Below are positions 1 through 8,559 of a DNA stretch of 13,037 bases, piece after piece; within the stretch, counting starts at the first letter, position 1, and the number at the start of each line of letters is the position of its first letter. Made by a program: the position numbers and the translations under genes. Location of the stretch: positions 1 to 13,037 of the forward strand of contig NZ_JBAKHX010000131.1 in the NCBI RefSeq assembly GCF_036906915.1, given 5' to 3'. Under the pieces are notes generated by a model. That model made no database searches. It was not told the DNA's origin and saw nothing but the letters and a program-made list of their open reading frames with translations. The stretch comes from Phytohabitans sp036906915. Its GTDB lineage: Bacteria > Actinomycetota > Actinomycetes > Mycobacteriales > Micromonosporaceae.

Positions 1-133
1 CCGGCGCGCGGGAGCCGGCGCGCGGGAGCCGGCGCGCGGGAGCCGGCGCGCGGGAGCCGGCGCGCGGGAGCCGGCGCGCGGGAGCCGGCGCGCGGGAGCC
101 GGCGCGCGGGAGCCGGCGCGCGGGAGCCGGCGC
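1..133. repeat. 14-bp GC-rich tandem repeat array
   Basis: The unit CCGGCGCGCGGGAG is repeated nine times without a mismatch, plus a 7-base partial copy, and the array continues off the left edge of the window. There are no spacers between units, so it is a simple minisatellite and not a CRISPR array. Each unit contains the self-complementary core GCGCGC, so single strands can fold back on themselves. The 48 bases between the array and the peroxiredoxin stop codon hold no recognisable feature. Perfect identity suggests recent expansion, or collapse or extension in assembly. Function is unknown. Confidence 0.95.
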
Positions 134-181
134 AAGGCGGGCGGAGGACGCGCGGAGTGGGGTGGGTGCGAGGTGCCTGCG

Positions 182-658
182 TTAGCGGGGGGCGTGGGTT
201 CGGAGGACGGACAGGGCGCGGTCGGCGTGGTCGTTCATGCTGACCTCGCTGTGGATGACCTCGAGGACGTGCCGATCCGTGTCGATCACGAACGTCATCC
301 GCTTCGTGCTGAGCGGCCCGAGCGGCAGCTTCCGGCGCACGCCGAACAGGTCAGCCACCTTACCGTCAGGGTCCGACAGCAGCGGGTAGTCGAACCCGTG
401 CATCTCGGAGAACTGCCGCTGCTTGTCGACGCTGTCGCGGCTGATGCCGATCCGCTGCGCGCCCACCTCGGCGAACTCTGCCGCCAGGTCGCGGAAGTGG
501 CAGCTCTCCACCGTGCAGCCGCGGGTCATCGCGGCCGGGTAGAAGAACAGCACGACCGGCCCGTTGGCCAGGAACTCGCTGAGCCGCCGCGCGGCACCGG
601 TCTCGTCGAGCAGTTCGAAGTCGGCGACCTCGTCGCCTTTGCCAACCCCAGATCCCAT
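182..658 (-). CDS. Peroxiredoxin, Bcp/PrxQ type
   Basis: A 158-residue thiol peroxidase of the AhpC/TSA superfamily that reduces H2O2 and organic hydroperoxides in the cytoplasm. The active site reads PAAMTRGCTVESC: Pro41, Thr45 and the peroxidatic Cys48 fit the family PxxxTxxC motif. A second Cys at 53, five residues later, is the resolving cysteine position typical of the atypical 2-Cys Bcp/PrxQ subgroup. Arg120 in TKRMTFVID fits the conserved active-site Arg. Length is normal for Bcp. The ATG at 658 is chosen because it begins the homologous region and is preceded by TATCCT and 7 nt, a leaderless promoter arrangement; there is no Shine-Dalgarno sequence. It is transcribed away from the GH3 gene, alone, with no dedicated reductase or regulator beside it. 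Physiological electron donor is unknown. Confidence 0.92.
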   Translation of the reverse strand: MGSGVGKGDEVADFELLDETGAARRLSEFLANGPVVLFFYPAAMTRGCTVESCHFRDLAAEFAEVGAQRIGISRDSVDKQRQFSEMHGFDYPLLSDPDGKVADLFGVRRKLPLGPLSTKRMTFVIDTDRHVLEVIHSEVSMNDHADRALSVLRTHAPR

Positions 659-665
659 GCGGGCA

Positions 666-671
666 AGGATA
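666..671 (-). promoter_or_regulatory. -10 element of leaderless peroxiredoxin promoter
   Basis: On the minus strand TATCCT is followed by exactly 7 nt and then the ATG at 658, so transcription should begin at or next to the start codon. No good TTGACA-like -35 is visible at 16-19 nt upstream. A second TATGAT-like hexamer lies at 703-708 (minus) and would give a leader of roughly 40 nt; the two are alternatives. Confidence 0.5.
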
Positions 672-779
672 CGTCGGGACCCTCTTGACCTTCGGGCTGA
701 GTATCATAGATTCTGATCACTGCGGGATCCCGGGCAGCCGTCAAGCTGCAACGGGCCTTGATTGCTGTCAGTAGTTGGG

Positions 780-813
780 CTGCTGCCAGCAGTCTGGGCA
801 TCGCCTCAGGCGA
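780..813. promoter_or_regulatory. Two 13-bp palindromes upstream of GH3 gene
   Basis: CTGCTG-C-CAGCAG (780-792) and TCGCCT-C-AGGCGA (801-813) are both perfect palindromes with a one-base centre. Their centres are 21 bp apart, about two helical turns, and the second ends just before the ribosome binding site. One-base loops are too tight for RNA hairpins, so operator DNA for a dimeric regulator is the more natural reading. The two half-sites differ in sequence, which weakens a single-regulator interpretation. Confidence 0.3.
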
Positions 814-818
814 CTGAC

Positions 819-824
819 AAGGAG
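819..824 (+). promoter_or_regulatory. Shine-Dalgarno AAGGAG of GH3 gene
   Basis: AAGGAG followed by 6 nt and ATG at 831 decides the start of the GH3 gene. The frame is open further up to a TTG at 762, but those 23 codons have no ribosome binding site and contain the palindromes at 780-813. Confidence 0.85.
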
Positions 825-830
825 TTCCGC

Positions 831-2899
<2,069 letters not shown>

Positions 2900-2921
<22 letters not shown>

Positions 2922-3217
2922 CCAGTCAGTGGTCGACCGGTTTCGTGGCCGACCTGCGCGTCACCGCCGGCGGGTCGGTGCTCGACGGCTGGACCGTGCG
3001 CTTCGCCCTCCCCGACGGCCAGGTGATCAGCAACGCCTGGAACGCCGCCGTGTCGCAGAGCGGAGCCCAGGTGGCCGCGCGCAACCTGGACTGGAACGGC
3101 GCCGTGCCGGCGGCCGCTGGCATCTCGTTCGGCTTCCAGGGCACCCACGACGGCGCGAACGCCCCGCCCACCGCGGCCACCGTCAACGGCACCGCGTGCG
3201 CGGTGACAGCGATATAG
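2900..3217 (+). pseudogene. CBM2 cellulose-binding domain, detached from GH3 by frameshift
   Basis: Read in the frame starting at TGC 2900, this encodes about 105 residues of a family 2 carbohydrate-binding module ending at TAG 3215. Signature features are a first Cys (CTVEYDV) and a last Cys (TACAV) that form the usual terminal disulfide. Tryptophans occur in TSQW, LDGW, SNAW and NLDW, and the end has the SFGFQGTH motif. The three aromatics expected on the flat cellulose-binding face are present, so the domain is not decayed. It follows the Pro/Thr linker of the GH3 gene directly, but in the -1 frame relative to it. The joint must lie around 2883-2905 in a run of GCC/GCG codons. A GTG at 2918 overlapping the GH3 stop could start a separate product, but that would lack the first Cys and a signal peptide. 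A one-base indel, real or from sequencing, is the simplest explanation. Confidence 0.8.
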
Positions 3218-3220
3218 GGT
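3215..3220 (+). promoter_or_regulatory. Possible -10 of a leaderless methyltransferase transcript
   Basis: TAGGGT is followed by 8 nt and ATG 3229. Its first three bases are the stop codon of the CBM2 frame, so TA comes for free and the match is weak evidence. The same AGGG could act as a poor ribosome binding site in a message continuing from the GH3-CBM2 gene. Confidence 0.3.
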
Positions 3221-3228
3221 CGTCCGTC

Positions 3229-3852
3229 ATGAACGCGATCCGCGCCTCCTACGACAGCATCGCCGCCGACTACGCCGAGTTCCTCGCGAACGAGCTCGAC
3301 GACCGGCCGCTGGACAGGGCGATGCTGGCGGCGTTCGCCGAGATAGCCGGCGCCGGTGCGCGCGTCGCCGACGTCGGATGCGGTCCCGGGCGGGTGACCA
3401 CGCTGCTGTACGACCTCGGCCTCGACGCGTACGGCATCGACCTGTCGCCCGGGATGCTGGCGGTGGCCCGCAAGACGTACCCGCACCTGCGCTTCGAGGA
3501 GGGTACGATGACCGCCCTCGACGTCGCGGACGGCGGGCTGGCCGGCCTCCTGGCCTGGTACTCGGTCATCCATATCGCACCTGACCAGCGGCCGGCCGTG
3601 TTCGCCGAGTTTCACCGCGTACTGGCGCCCGGCGCCCCGGTGCTCCTGGCCTTCCAGGTCGGTGACGAGTCGCTGCACGTCTCCGAGGCGTTGGGCCACA
3701 CCGTTTCCCTGGAGTTCCAGCGGCTGCGGCCCGAGCGGATCGCGGAGGAGCTGACCGCCGCCGGCTTCGCGGTGACGGCGACGCTGATACGCGAACGCGT
3801 CGGAAACGACAAGGTGCGGCAGGCGTTCGTGCTGGCCCGCCGGGAGCACTAG
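3229..3852 (+). CDS. Class I SAM-dependent methyltransferase
   Basis: A 207-residue Rossmann-fold methyltransferase of the methyltransferase-11/25 type. Motif I is VADVGCGPG (residues 46-54). The acidic residue that binds the SAM ribose is Asp71 in GIDLSPGML, a composition typical of small-molecule methyltransferases. The hydrophobic post-II strand is GLLAWYSVIHIAP (about 106-118), and FHRVLAPGAPVLLAF (128-142) matches the usual region after motif III. The C-terminus (ERVGNDKVRQAFVLARR) looks complete. The ATG at 3229 is chosen because homology begins at RASYDSIAADYAEF; the frame is open further upstream only because of base composition. It starts 11 bases after the CBM2 stop and may share a transcript with it, but no functional link is evident. 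Substrate cannot be told from sequence. Confidence 0.88.
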   Translation: MNAIRASYDSIAADYAEFLANELDDRPLDRAMLAAFAEIAGAGARVADVGCGPGRVTTLLYDLGLDAYGIDLSPGMLAVARKTYPHLRFEEGTMTALDVADGGLAGLLAWYSVIHIAPDQRPAVFAEFHRVLAPGAPVLLAFQVGDESLHVSEALGHTVSLEFQRLRPERIAEELTAAGFAVTATLIRERVGNDKVRQAFVLARREH

Positions 3853-3855
3853 GGC

Positions 3856-4236
3856 CTAGCGGGCGCGCTCCGTGTCGTAGCGCTGCTGGGCGGCCGTGAC
3901 CCGCGGCATCTCGCCCTCGATCAGCTCGATCAGCTCGATCAGCTTGGCGGAGATGCGCTCGCCGGCCGGGGTCAGGCTGTATTCCACCTTGGGCGGGATG
4001 GTGGCCTGCGCGTCGCGCCGGACCAGGCCGTCCCGCTCCAGGGCCTGAAGGGTCTGGGAAAGCATCTTCTCGCTGATGCCGTCGACGCGGCGGCGCAGCG
4101 CGTTGAACCGGTACGTGCCCTCGGACAGGGCCGCCAGGGCGAGGACGCCCCACTTGCCGGCCACGTTTTCCAAGACGGCGCGGGAGGTGCAGGCGCGCGC
4201 GAAGACGTCGGCGACGAGCTGCTCCATATCGGCCAT
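3856..4236 (-). CDS. HxlR/DUF24 redox-sensing repressor, QorR-like
   Basis: A 126-residue winged-helix regulator of the HxlR (DUF24) family. The family core is clear: VLENVAGKWGVLALAALSEGTYRFNALRRRVDGISEKMLSQTLQALERDGL then the wing and VEYSLTPAGE. Cys16 (ARACTSRA) sits at the conserved N-terminal cysteine used as the thiol switch in family members such as YodB and corynebacterial QorR; the usual following Pro is Thr here. It is divergent from qorB with palindromes between, the same arrangement as QorR and its target quinone reductase, so oxidation-relieved repression of qorB and of itself is the likely role. The ATG at 4236 is preferred over a TTG at 4242 because TAGTCT lies 6 nt upstream (leaderless). 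The C-terminal helix contains LIE three times, encoded by a 9-bp repeat at 3916-3942. Its stop lies 3 nt from the convergent methyltransferase stop. Confidence 0.88.
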   Translation of the reverse strand: MADMEQLVADVFARACTSRAVLENVAGKWGVLALAALSEGTYRFNALRRRVDGISEKMLSQTLQALERDGLVRRDAQATIPPKVEYSLTPAGERISAKLIELIELIEGEMPRVTAAQQRYDTERAR

Positions 4237-4242
4237 GCCCAA

Positions 4243-4248
4243 AGACTA
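4243..4248 (-). promoter_or_regulatory. -10 element of leaderless HxlR promoter
   Basis: TAGTCT on the minus strand is followed by 6 nt and ATG 4236. No ribosome binding site precedes that ATG. The palindrome GTACT-N12-AGTAC at 4261-4282 lies directly upstream, about where the -35 region would be, fitting autorepression. Confidence 0.5.
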
Positions 4249-4260
4249 CCCGCCCACGGG

Positions 4261-4316
4261 GTACTTGCAGATGTAATAGTACTCACTGACAGTTGGCACT
4301 TTCTAGAAGTTAGTGC
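4261..4316. promoter_or_regulatory. Candidate QorR operators between HxlR gene and qorB
   Basis: Two inverted repeats lie in the 93-bp divergent intergenic region: GTACT-N12-AGTAC (4261-4282) and GCACT-N11-AGTGC (4296-4316), the latter enclosing a perfect TTCTAGAA (4301-4308). The region is strikingly AT-rich against its surroundings. HxlR/DUF24 dimers are known to bind dyad sites in the promoter they share with a divergent oxidoreductase gene. The assignment to this regulator is inference from position and symmetry. Confidence 0.55.
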
Positions 4317-4329
4317 AATCGTGTTCCCC

Positions 4330-5190
4330 ATGACCTTCACCGTCACCGCCGCCAGTGGCCACCTTGGCCGCCTCGCTGTCCAGGCCCTGCTCGACCAGGG
4401 CGTTCCGGCCGACCAGATCGTGGCCGCCGCCCGCACACCGGAGAAGATCACCGACCTCGCCGCCCAGGGCGTACAGGTCCGGCAGGCCGACTACTCCAAG
4501 CCCGAGACCCTCACCAGCGCGTTCGCCGGCACCGAGAAGCTGCTCCTGATCTCCGGAAGCGAGGTCGGCCAGCGGCTCCCGCAGCACACCAACGCGGTCG
4601 ACGCCGCCGTCGCCGCGGGCGTCAAGCTGATCGCCTACACCAGCGCGCCGTACGCGGACACGACCGACCTGCCCGTCGCCCCCGAGCACAAGGCCACCGA
4701 AGAGGTCGTCCGCGCGTCGGGTGTCCCGTTCGTGTTCCTGCGCAACGGCTGGTACTTCGAGAACTACACGGCGAACCTCGCGCCAGCCCTGCAGCACGGC
4801 GCGATCCTCGGCTCCGCCGGTGACGGCCGGATCTCCGCCGCGGCCCGGGCCGACTTCGCCGCCGCGGCCGCCGCCGTGTTGACCGGCGACGGCCACGAGG
4901 GCAAGGCATACGAGCTGGGCGGCGACGAGGCGTTCACGATGGCCGAGCTGGCCGCCGAGGTCACCCGGCAGAGCGGCACCGAGGTCGCCTACCGTGACCT
5001 GCCCGCCGACGAGTACGAGAAGGCGCTCGTCGCGGCCGGCGTGCCCGACGTGTACGCCAACGTTCTCGCCTCCTGCGACGTCCAGATCGCCAAGGGCGCG
5101 CTGTTCATCGACAGCGGCGACCTCCGCCGCCTCATCGGCCGCCCGACCACCTCGCTCGCGGACGCGGTCGCAGCCGCCGTCAAGGGGTAG
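4330..5190 (+). CDS. qorB: NAD(P)H:quinone oxidoreductase QorB (NmrA-like SDR)
   Basis: A 286-residue atypical short-chain dehydrogenase, the same length as E. coli QorB (YtfG) and similar along its whole length. Shared blocks are KLLLISGSEVGQRLPQH, GVKLIAYTSAPYADT, FLRNGWYFENY, GDGRISAAARADFAAAAAAVL, YELGGDEAF and LIGRPTTSLADAV. It transfers electrons from NADPH to quinones in the cytoplasm, limiting semiquinone and ROS formation. The N-terminal nucleotide-binding loop reads TAASGHLG, where the family usually has TGATGxLG, so the first Gly is Ala. The ATG at 4330 aligns with the E. coli start; a GTG at 4321 would add three residues. Neither has a ribosome binding site. It is probably repressed by the divergent HxlR protein through the palindromes at 4261-4316. 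Its TAG stop touches the stop of the convergent DUF4173 gene with no base between. Confidence 0.93.
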   Translation: MTFTVTAASGHLGRLAVQALLDQGVPADQIVAAARTPEKITDLAAQGVQVRQADYSKPETLTSAFAGTEKLLLISGSEVGQRLPQHTNAVDAAVAAGVKLIAYTSAPYADTTDLPVAPEHKATEEVVRASGVPFVFLRNGWYFENYTANLAPALQHGAILGSAGDGRISAAARADFAAAAAAVLTGDGHEGKAYELGGDEAFTMAELAAEVTRQSGTEVAYRDLPADEYEKALVAAGVPDVYANVLASCDVQIAKGALFIDSGDLRRLIGRPTTSLADAVAAAVKG

Positions 5191-6750
5191 CTAGTAGAGG
5201 CTCGACGCGGGCCCGCATGCCGAGTTCCACGCCAGCTCCGTCACGCGGATGTCGGCGACGACCTCGCGGGCCTCGCGGCGGCCCAGGTTCCACTCCCGCC
5301 AGCCGTCCGGCTCCCGCTCCAAATCGTGCGCGATCTCCTGGAGCGCACAGCCGCGCAGCGGCGCCGGCAGATCGTCCAGCGCCGGCGCCGCGTCGGCGGA
5401 CAGGTTCGACAGGTACGCGGTGTCGATCCGGCCCGTCTGCTCGAACCGATCGACGTTGCGCTCGGCGATGAACCGGTCTGGGTTCAGCGCCGCGAGCCCG
5501 ATCAGCGCCGCGACGGCGCTGCCGACCACCGCCCTGGGCAGCCACCCGGCGCGCAGCCGCACCCCGGCGGCCAGCACCATCGCCAGCACCACGCCCAGCC
5601 ACAGCTCGCACACGCTCACCAGCACCCGCAGGCGGGTGAAGCCGTACACCTCCTCGTAGGTGTGCATCCGGTACAGCGCGGAGGCCACGATCACCAGGCA
5701 GAGGGTGGCGAGCCCGCCGAGCAGTACGCGCACCAGCATCCGGTCGCCGCGCTGCTCGCGGGGCGCCCACCGGGCGGCGGCCGCCAGGATGGCAAGCGTG
5801 AGCGCGGTGACCACTAGCAGCTGCCAGAACCCCTTCCGGGCGTACTCCGCGTAGGTGAGCCCGGCGGTCCGCAGCACGTGCTTCGAGCCGCCGAACAGCA
5901 CCGTCAGCTGCACCGCCACGAACATCGCGAACACGGCGTTCAGCGCGGCCAACGGCAGCGTCCACTCCAGGCGTCCCAGCCTCGCCTTCGCCGGCCTCTC
6001 CAGGCCGGTGAGGTCCGGGGGCCCGGCGAGCAGGTACGCGGCACCGACCACGACCGCCGACGCGAACAGGAACAGCCACCCGTTATCCACGTTGGACGCG
6101 AGGTCGGCATCCGGCAGGAGCCGCCCGACCAGCTCGGCGAAGGCCGCGTCGGCGCCCGCGAAGAGCGCGCCGAAGACGACGACCAGTAGCACGGACACCA
6201 CCACGGCCACGCCGACGCGCGCCGTCGAGCCGTTCTGGCGCTTGTGGAGCAGCGCCCGGGAAGCGTCCCCCAGCCACGGCAGCGCCCGGAACACCGCCAG
6301 CGGTATGGTGCCCGACGCGAACACGAGCGCGCGGAACCCGCGGGCCGGCGCCACCGCGAGGGAGGCGGTCACCGCCGCCGTCAGGACGCAGAGGACGAAT
6401 AGCCAGCCGGCGGCCCGGATCGTTCCTACACCGAGCAATGTCACGGTTGCGGCCGTCCACAGTGGCTGGACGCTGCCCGGGAAGTGACGCCGGGACAGGG
6501 TGACGAGCACGGCCGTGGCGGCCAACGCTGTGACCAGCCAGCCGGTGCCGGGCCGGTCGAGGGGAACGCTGGCCGCCGCCACGATTCCGGTCGCGACGGC
6601 CGCGCCCAGTACGAGCGCCGGGGCGGGTCTGAGCGGGCCGGGCCACCGCTTCTCGAACGGTGTCGGCGGGCGCGGGCCGAGGACGGGCTGCCAGGCGGCG
6701 GTGTTGGGCGCGAGGGTGGAAGGCTTGACGGTCGGGTGCGGCGCGGTCAT
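5191..6750 (-). CDS. DUF4173/DUF4153 polytopic membrane protein
   Basis: A 519-residue integral membrane protein with about ten to twelve hydrophobic segments between residues 40 and 422. A soluble C-terminal part of about 97 residues begins NPDRFIAERNVDRF (residue 423), followed by DTAYLSNLSADAAPAL, a recognisable DUF4153/DUF4173 tail. The N-terminal 35 residues are polar and Pro-rich, probably cytoplasmic. Biochemical function of the family is unknown. The ATG at 6750 is chosen because GAGAGG lies 6 nt upstream, overlapping the stop of the kinase gene; the open frame extends to 6903 only inside kinase coding sequence. It is third in an operon after the response regulator and the sensor kinase, starting 10 bp beyond the kinase stop. 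It may be an output of the system or an accessory sensor for a kinase that lacks its own extracellular domain; the second idea is inference. Confidence 0.85.
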   Translation of the reverse strand: MTAPHPTVKPSTLAPNTAAWQPVLGPRPPTPFEKRWPGPLRPAPALVLGAAVATGIVAAASVPLDRPGTGWLVTALAATAVLVTLSRRHFPGSVQPLWTAATVTLLGVGTIRAAGWLFVLCVLTAAVTASLAVAPARGFRALVFASGTIPLAVFRALPWLGDASRALLHKRQNGSTARVGVAVVVSVLLVVVFGALFAGADAAFAELVGRLLPDADLASNVDNGWLFLFASAVVVGAAYLLAGPPDLTGLERPAKARLGRLEWTLPLAALNAVFAMFVAVQLTVLFGGSKHVLRTAGLTYAEYARKGFWQLLVVTALTLAILAAAARWAPREQRGDRMLVRVLLGGLATLCLVIVASALYRMHTYEEVYGFTRLRVLVSVCELWLGVVLAMVLAAGVRLRAGWLPRAVVGSAVAALIGLAALNPDRFIAERNVDRFEQTGRIDTAYLSNLSADAAPALDDLPAPLRGCALQEIAHDLEREPDGWREWNLGRREAREVVADIRVTELAWNSACGPASSLY

Positions 6751-6760
6751 CTCTGGCCTC

Positions 6761-7804
6761 TCATCGTCCACTGTGGTCGGGGTGGGGCACGGTGACCCGG
6801 ATGCGGCAGCCGGGCTTGGCGTCGGTCCGGTCGAGGGCGGCCACGGTGCCTCCGTGCATCTCCACCACCCAGCGCGCGATCGCCAGTCCCAGCCCGGTGC
6901 CACCGTCGGACGCGCCGGTCCGGTCGCCGCGCGTGAACCGCTCGAACACCCGGGCTCGCTGGTCCGGCGGGATGCCCTCGCCTTCGTCGATCACCTCGAA
7001 GTGCGTCCGGTCGGTGCCCGCCGTGGCGGTCACCAGCACGGTGCCGCCCGGCGGGCTGTGCCGGGCCGCGTTGTCGAGCAGATTGGCGAACACCTGCCGC
7101 AGCCGGTCGGCGTCCGCCGTGACGGTGCCGGCGGACGCGGCACCCTGTACCCGAAAATCAACCTGGCGCCCGGCGCCGGTCGCGGTCACCGCGGCCTCCT
7201 GGACCGCCGCGTCCAGGAACTCCGCGACGTCGATCTCGACGCGGTCGAGCGGCACGACCCCGGCGTCGAGCCGGGACAGGTCCAGCAGCTCGACCACGAG
7301 GCGGCCGAGCCGTTCGGACTGTGTCAGCGCGGTGCGCAGAGTCGTGCTGTCGGCCGGCGCGACGCCGTCGACCAGGTTCTCCAGGAGCCCCTGTAGGGCG
7401 GTGATGGGGGTCCGCAGCTCGTGCGAGACGTTCGCGATCAGCTCGCGCCGCTGCTGGTCTGCCGCGGCGAGGTCGGCGGCCATCTGGTTGAACGCGAGCG
7501 CCAGCTCCCCCACCTCGTCCCGGGAGGTGGCTCGGACCCGGCGGGTGTAGTCGCCGCGGGCCATGGCCCGCGCGGCCGCGGTCATCTCGCGCAACGGCGA
7601 GGTCATGCCGTGCGCGAGGACCTGCGAGGTCAGCAGCGCGACGCAGATCGCGGTCACCGAGGTGAGGGGCGGCAGCCAGCCGATGCCGAACCGGAAGACG
7701 ACAAGCCCGGCGGCGCCGGAGCAGACCAGCAGGATGCCCAGCTTGACCTTGATGGAGCGCACCGGGTCGAGTGGGCGGGGCAGCACGTCCAGCAGCGAAC
7801 TCAC
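6761..7804 (-). CDS. Sensor histidine kinase (HAMP-HisKA-HATPase)
   Basis: A 347-residue membrane kinase. Two hydrophobic helices (about 20-38 and 46-66) are joined by only about seven residues, so there is essentially no extracytoplasmic sensor domain. HAMP follows (about 64-118, with SPLREMTAAARAMARGDYTRRV). The phosphoacceptor is His128 in NVSHELRTP. The ATPase domain has an N box (NLLDNAARHS, 241-250), G1 (DEGEGIP, 273-279), F box (ERF, 288-290) and G2 (GGTGLGLAIA, 301-310), all intact, so it should be active. The GTG start at 7804 overlaps the regulator's TGA stop in the form GTGA, and GGAGG 7 nt upstream inside the regulator gene serves as ribosome binding site. The short loop suggests sensing within the membrane or through a partner, and the DUF4173 protein encoded next is the obvious candidate. 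Confidence 0.93.
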   Translation of the reverse strand: MSSLLDVLPRPLDPVRSIKVKLGILLVCSGAAGLVVFRFGIGWLPPLTSVTAICVALLTSQVLAHGMTSPLREMTAAARAMARGDYTRRVRATSRDEVGELALAFNQMAADLAAADQQRRELIANVSHELRTPITALQGLLENLVDGVAPADSTTLRTALTQSERLGRLVVELLDLSRLDAGVVPLDRVEIDVAEFLDAAVQEAAVTATGAGRQVDFRVQGAASAGTVTADADRLRQVFANLLDNAARHSPPGGTVLVTATAGTDRTHFEVIDEGEGIPPDQRARVFERFTRGDRTGASDGGTGLGLAIARWVVEMHGGTVAALDRTDAKPGCRIRVTVPHPDHSGR

Positions 7805-8487
7805 GCCGGGACCTCCAGCGCGTATCCGATCCCGTGCACGGTGCGGATGAGGTCGCCGCCGAGCTTGCGGCGCAACGCCTTGACGTGACTGTCAACCGTG
7901 CGTGTGCTGCACTCGTCGGCCCAGCCCCACACGTCCGCGAGCAGCTGCGTGCGGGGCAGCACGGTGCGCGGCCGGCCCGCGAGGTGCACCAGCAGGTCGA
8001 ACTCCGTGGGCGTCAGGTGCGCCTCGACACCGGCCCGGCGAACCCGGCGTTCCGCCTGGTTGATTTCCAGGTCGCCGAGGCGGATCGTGGGCGCGTTGTC
8101 ACGGGCGGCCGTGGCCGCGCGCTCGAACCGCCGCAGCAGCGCGTGCACCCGCGCGGCCAGCTCGCGCAGCGAGAACGGCTTGGTCAGGTAGTCGTCGGCG
8201 CCGACCGCCAGCCCGACCAGCAGGTCGTTTTCGTCGTCGCGGGCGGTGAGCATGAGCACCGGCACCGGGCGCTCGGCCTGGATGCGGCGGCACACCTCCA
8301 AGCCGTCGAAGCCCGGCAGCATGATGTCGAGCACGACCAAATCGGGGCGCATCTCGCGTGCCGCGTCGACCGCGCTGGGGCCGTCGCCGGCGATCCGCAC
8401 CCCGAACCCTTCGGCGCGCAGCCGAGCGGCCACCGAGTCGGCGATGGTGCGCTCATCCTCCACGACCAGGACACGACGCTCACTCAT
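7801..8487 (-). CDS. OmpR/PhoB-family response regulator
   Basis: A 228-residue two-domain response regulator. The receiver (about 1-115) has acidic residues Glu10-Asp11, phosphoacceptor Asp54 (VVLDIMLPG), Thr81 (MLTARDD) and Lys103 (LTKPFS), so it is fully canonical. The C-terminal winged helix (about 136-225) contains LTPTEFDLLVHLAG, STRTVDSHVKALRRKLG and TVHGIGYAL, typical of OmpR/PhoB DNA binding. It is the first gene of an operon with its cognate kinase (4-base overlap) and the DUF4173 gene. The ATG at 8487 has no ribosome binding site but is preceded by TAGAGT and 6 nt, a leaderless promoter signature. Target genes are unknown; control of its own operon is usual for the family. Confidence 0.94.
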   Translation of the reverse strand: MSERRVLVVEDERTIADSVAARLRAEGFGVRIAGDGPSAVDAAREMRPDLVVLDIMLPGFDGLEVCRRIQAERPVPVLMLTARDDENDLLVGLAVGADDYLTKPFSLRELAARVHALLRRFERAATAARDNAPTIRLGDLEINQAERRVRRAGVEAHLTPTEFDLLVHLAGRPRTVLPRTQLLADVWGWADECSTRTVDSHVKALRRKLGGDLIRTVHGIGYALEVPA

Positions 8488-8493
8488 GCCCGC

Positions 8494-8499
8494 ACTCTA
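8494..8499 (-). promoter_or_regulatory. -10 element of leaderless two-component operon promoter
   Basis: TAGAGT on the minus strand, 6 nt before ATG 8487, with no ribosome binding site present. A clear TTGACA-like -35 is missing, which would suit a promoter needing an activator, possibly the phosphorylated regulator. The 72 bp between this gene and the PRC-barrel stop at 8560 show no other feature. Confidence 0.5.
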
Positions 8500-8559
8500 T
8501 GCAGCGGCCGTGGAGGGGAACGGTGTGAGTTGTGAACGACCTGTGGAGATCGCTATGGG

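Noticed and set aside
1..133. CRISPR array
   Set aside because: The 14-bp units are contiguous with no spacers, and no cas genes are present.
2929..3228. N-terminal extension of the methyltransferase over the CBM2 region
   Set aside because: The extension reads as Arg-rich out-of-frame CBM2 sequence. Family homology starts at the ATG at 3229.
5191..6903. Upstream start of the DUF4173 gene at 6903
   Set aside because: The first 51 codons would lie wholly within the kinase coding sequence, and a ribosome binding site correctly spaced for ATG 6750 is present.
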